From positions 1 through 23,479 of the forward strand of contig JAUWNT010000010.1 of assembly GCA_030612495.1 (NCBI GenBank): a stretch of 23,479 nt of DNA, read 5' to 3'. Position numbers and translations under genes: made by a program. Source of the stretch: Candidatus Aminicenantota bacterium (lineage in GTDB: Bacteria; Acidobacteriota; Aminicenantia; UBA2199). Within the stretch, counting starts at the first letter, position 1; each line of letters opens with the position of its first letter. This document shows positions 22,398-23,479 of this stretch, in pieces. The notes under the pieces are model-generated. The model saw nothing but the letters and a program-made list of their open reading frames with translations. It was not told the origin of the DNA and did not search any database.

Positions 22398-23268
22398 GAT
22401 CATACACTCCGGATATGTTGCATTAATAGGCAGAACCAATGTTGGAAAATCAACATTCTTAAATTACATATTAGAAACAAAAGTCTCAATAGTCTCAAAC
22501 AAACCCCAGACAACCAGAAGACAAATTTTGGGCATAAAAACAACTGAAAAAGGACAGATCGTCTTTTTTGATTCACCTGGAATTCACAAACCACATTTCA
22601 AACTTAATGAAAAGATGATGAGGGACGTACACAACTCCTTCCTCGATACTGATATTATTCTATATTTCATAGATATTGATGACAAAAGAGAAGATAAATT
22701 TACTCTAAACATAATAAAAAAAATTAACAAAACAACATTCCTTGTAATAAATAAAATTGATAAATACAAAAAAGCAAAAGTTCTTGAAAGAATCAATTTT
22801 TTCAAAGATATACACAATTGGGATGAAATCATACCTATATCAGCTCTACATGGACTCAATATTTCTTTACTTGAAGATCTTATTTATAAATACCTACCTG
22901 AAAATGAATATTTCTATCCAGAAGAAAAATATACACTCCAAACAGAAAAATTCTTTATTGCAGAATTGATACGTGAAAAGCTTTTAAACTTAACATATGA
23001 TGAACTTCCTTTTACAACAACAGTAAAGGTTGAAGAAATTAAAGATAAAAACAAGCTATTTTATGTTAGAGCAGAAATCTATGTTGAGTCACGCTCTCAA
23101 AAAAAGATAATAGTAGGTAAAAAAGGCAATTTGATAAAAGAAATTGGCAAATCAGCAAGAATTGATATTGAAAATTATTTTGAAAAGAAAGTATTCTTAG
23201 ATTTATTTGTTAAAATCGTGCCTAACTGGAGAAACTCAGATCAAATCTTAAGAGATATTTTCACATAA
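22384..23268 (+). CDS. era: GTPase Era
   Basis: 294 residues, an essential GTPase that binds 16S rRNA near the anti-Shine-Dalgarno and aids 30S maturation. G1 GRTNVGKS (16-23; most Era proteins have Pro where Thr18 stands), G2 QTTRR (42-46), G3 DSPG (63-66), G4 NKID (123-126), G5 ISALHG, then the KH domain with IVGKKGNLIKEIGKSARIDIE and a VKIVPNWR end. Full length. The start ATG 22384 has no ribosome site and lies inside the preceding gene, so translation is probably coupled. Confidence 0.96.
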   Translation: MKKNKIIHSGYVALIGRTNVGKSTFLNYILETKVSIVSNKPQTTRRQILGIKTTEKGQIVFFDSPGIHKPHFKLNEKMMRDVHNSFLDTDIILYFIDIDDKREDKFTLNIIKKINKTTFLVINKIDKYKKAKVLERINFFKDIHNWDEIIPISALHGLNISLLEDLIYKYLPENEYFYPEEKYTLQTEKFFIAELIREKLLNLTYDELPFTTTVKVEEIKDKNKLFYVRAEIYVESRSQKKIIVGKKGNLIKEIGKSARIDIENYFEKKVFLDLFVKIVPNWRNSDQILRDIFT

Positions 23269-23323
23269 CAGCATACAACATTTTCAAAATTTTATTCCCA
23301 ATACATTAATCTATAATATTTTT

Positions 23324-23479
23324 TTAATTCGGATTTTTAAATAACTTATCACTTCCAATCCATCCAATCCTGGTAAAATACAGCCCATACACAAAACAAT
23401 TATCTGTCATTTTTTTCATCCAGACAATTCTACCACTACAATCTATCGGTTTTTCATAAAATGTATTGTATATCTTAAG
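23324..23479 (-). CDS. C-terminal end of a PilZ-like protein (truncated by window edge)
   Basis: A minus-strand frame open from the window end to TAA at 23324-23326 encodes 51 residues ending ...LFKNPN. Its core (PIDCSGRIVWMKKM, then DNCFVYGLYFTRI) matches the last strands of a PilZ domain, the cyclic-di-GMP-binding barrel whose usual C-terminal pattern is G-R-V-V-W...YGLGIxFxxI. The upstream RxxxR and D/NxSxxG motifs that bind c-di-GMP would lie outside the window or just reach its edge, so binding cannot be judged. Convergent with era, 55 bases apart. Confidence 0.55.
   Translation of the reverse strand, partial: LKIYNTFYEKPIDCSGRIVWMKKMTDNCFVYGLYFTRIGWIGSDKLFKNPN

Noticed and set aside
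1..23479. CRISPR arrays, insertion sequences, phage genes, toxin-antitoxin pairs, biosynthetic clusters
   Set aside because: No regularly spaced repeats, transposase motifs, integrase or such gene pairs were found on either strand.

Overview
This is a very AT-rich window (by eye roughly 30% GC) with tightly packed bacterial genes. The host looks Gram-negative: there is an outer-membrane barrel ending in a C-terminal Phe, a TonB C-terminal domain, and FtsEX. It also looks anaerobic or fermentative: butyrate kinase with phosphate butyryltransferase, citrate-lyase-type genes, a sodium:solute symporter, and no respiratory genes in view. I cannot assign a phylum from the sequence alone. The MerR - tRNA-Pro - surE order recalls Deltaproteobacteria/Acidobacteria-type genomes, but that is only suggestive.

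Layout. 1-1787 (minus): the start of a secreted TPR protein, preceded by a nitronate-monooxygenase-type FMN protein with unusual extensions at both ends. 1922-3910 (minus): a tRNA-Asn with its own promoter, followed after 12 nt by a membrane-anchored sulfatase/phosphotransferase-fold protein. 4027-5943 (plus): a pseudokinase - membrane segment - coiled coil - TonB C-terminal fusion, the most unusual gene here. 6098-8090 (plus): buk-ptb. 8121-9990 (minus): a MerR-type regulator, tRNA-Pro(GGG), surE and a VTT/DedA-like membrane protein in one directon. 10115-10459 (plus): a small cupin. 10502-11893 (minus): a tail-anchored winged-helix-like protein and an N-anchored long coiled-coil protein.

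12057-14556 (plus): tRNA(CAT), a COG1579 zinc-ribbon protein, ftsE and ftsX, with a second promoter in front of ftsE. 14567-17986 (minus): a single-pass hypothetical protein, a citD-citE fusion and citF. 18196-21041 (plus): a consensus promoter driving an alginate-export-like outer-membrane barrel and a sodium:solute symporter, together resembling an outer/inner membrane uptake pair. 21083-23268 (plus): an operator-like palindrome over a promoter, then a CorC/HlyC-type CBS protein and era. 23324-23479 (minus): the C-terminal end of a PilZ-like protein running off the window.

All three tRNA genes lie within a few dozen bases of same-strand protein genes, so tRNA and mRNA probably share primary transcripts here. 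No CRISPR array, insertion sequence, rRNA gene or phage gene was seen. No stretch longer than 300 bases lacks a gene; the largest gap is 17987-18272, which holds a strong promoter. Functional names rest on motifs read by eye, not on searches.
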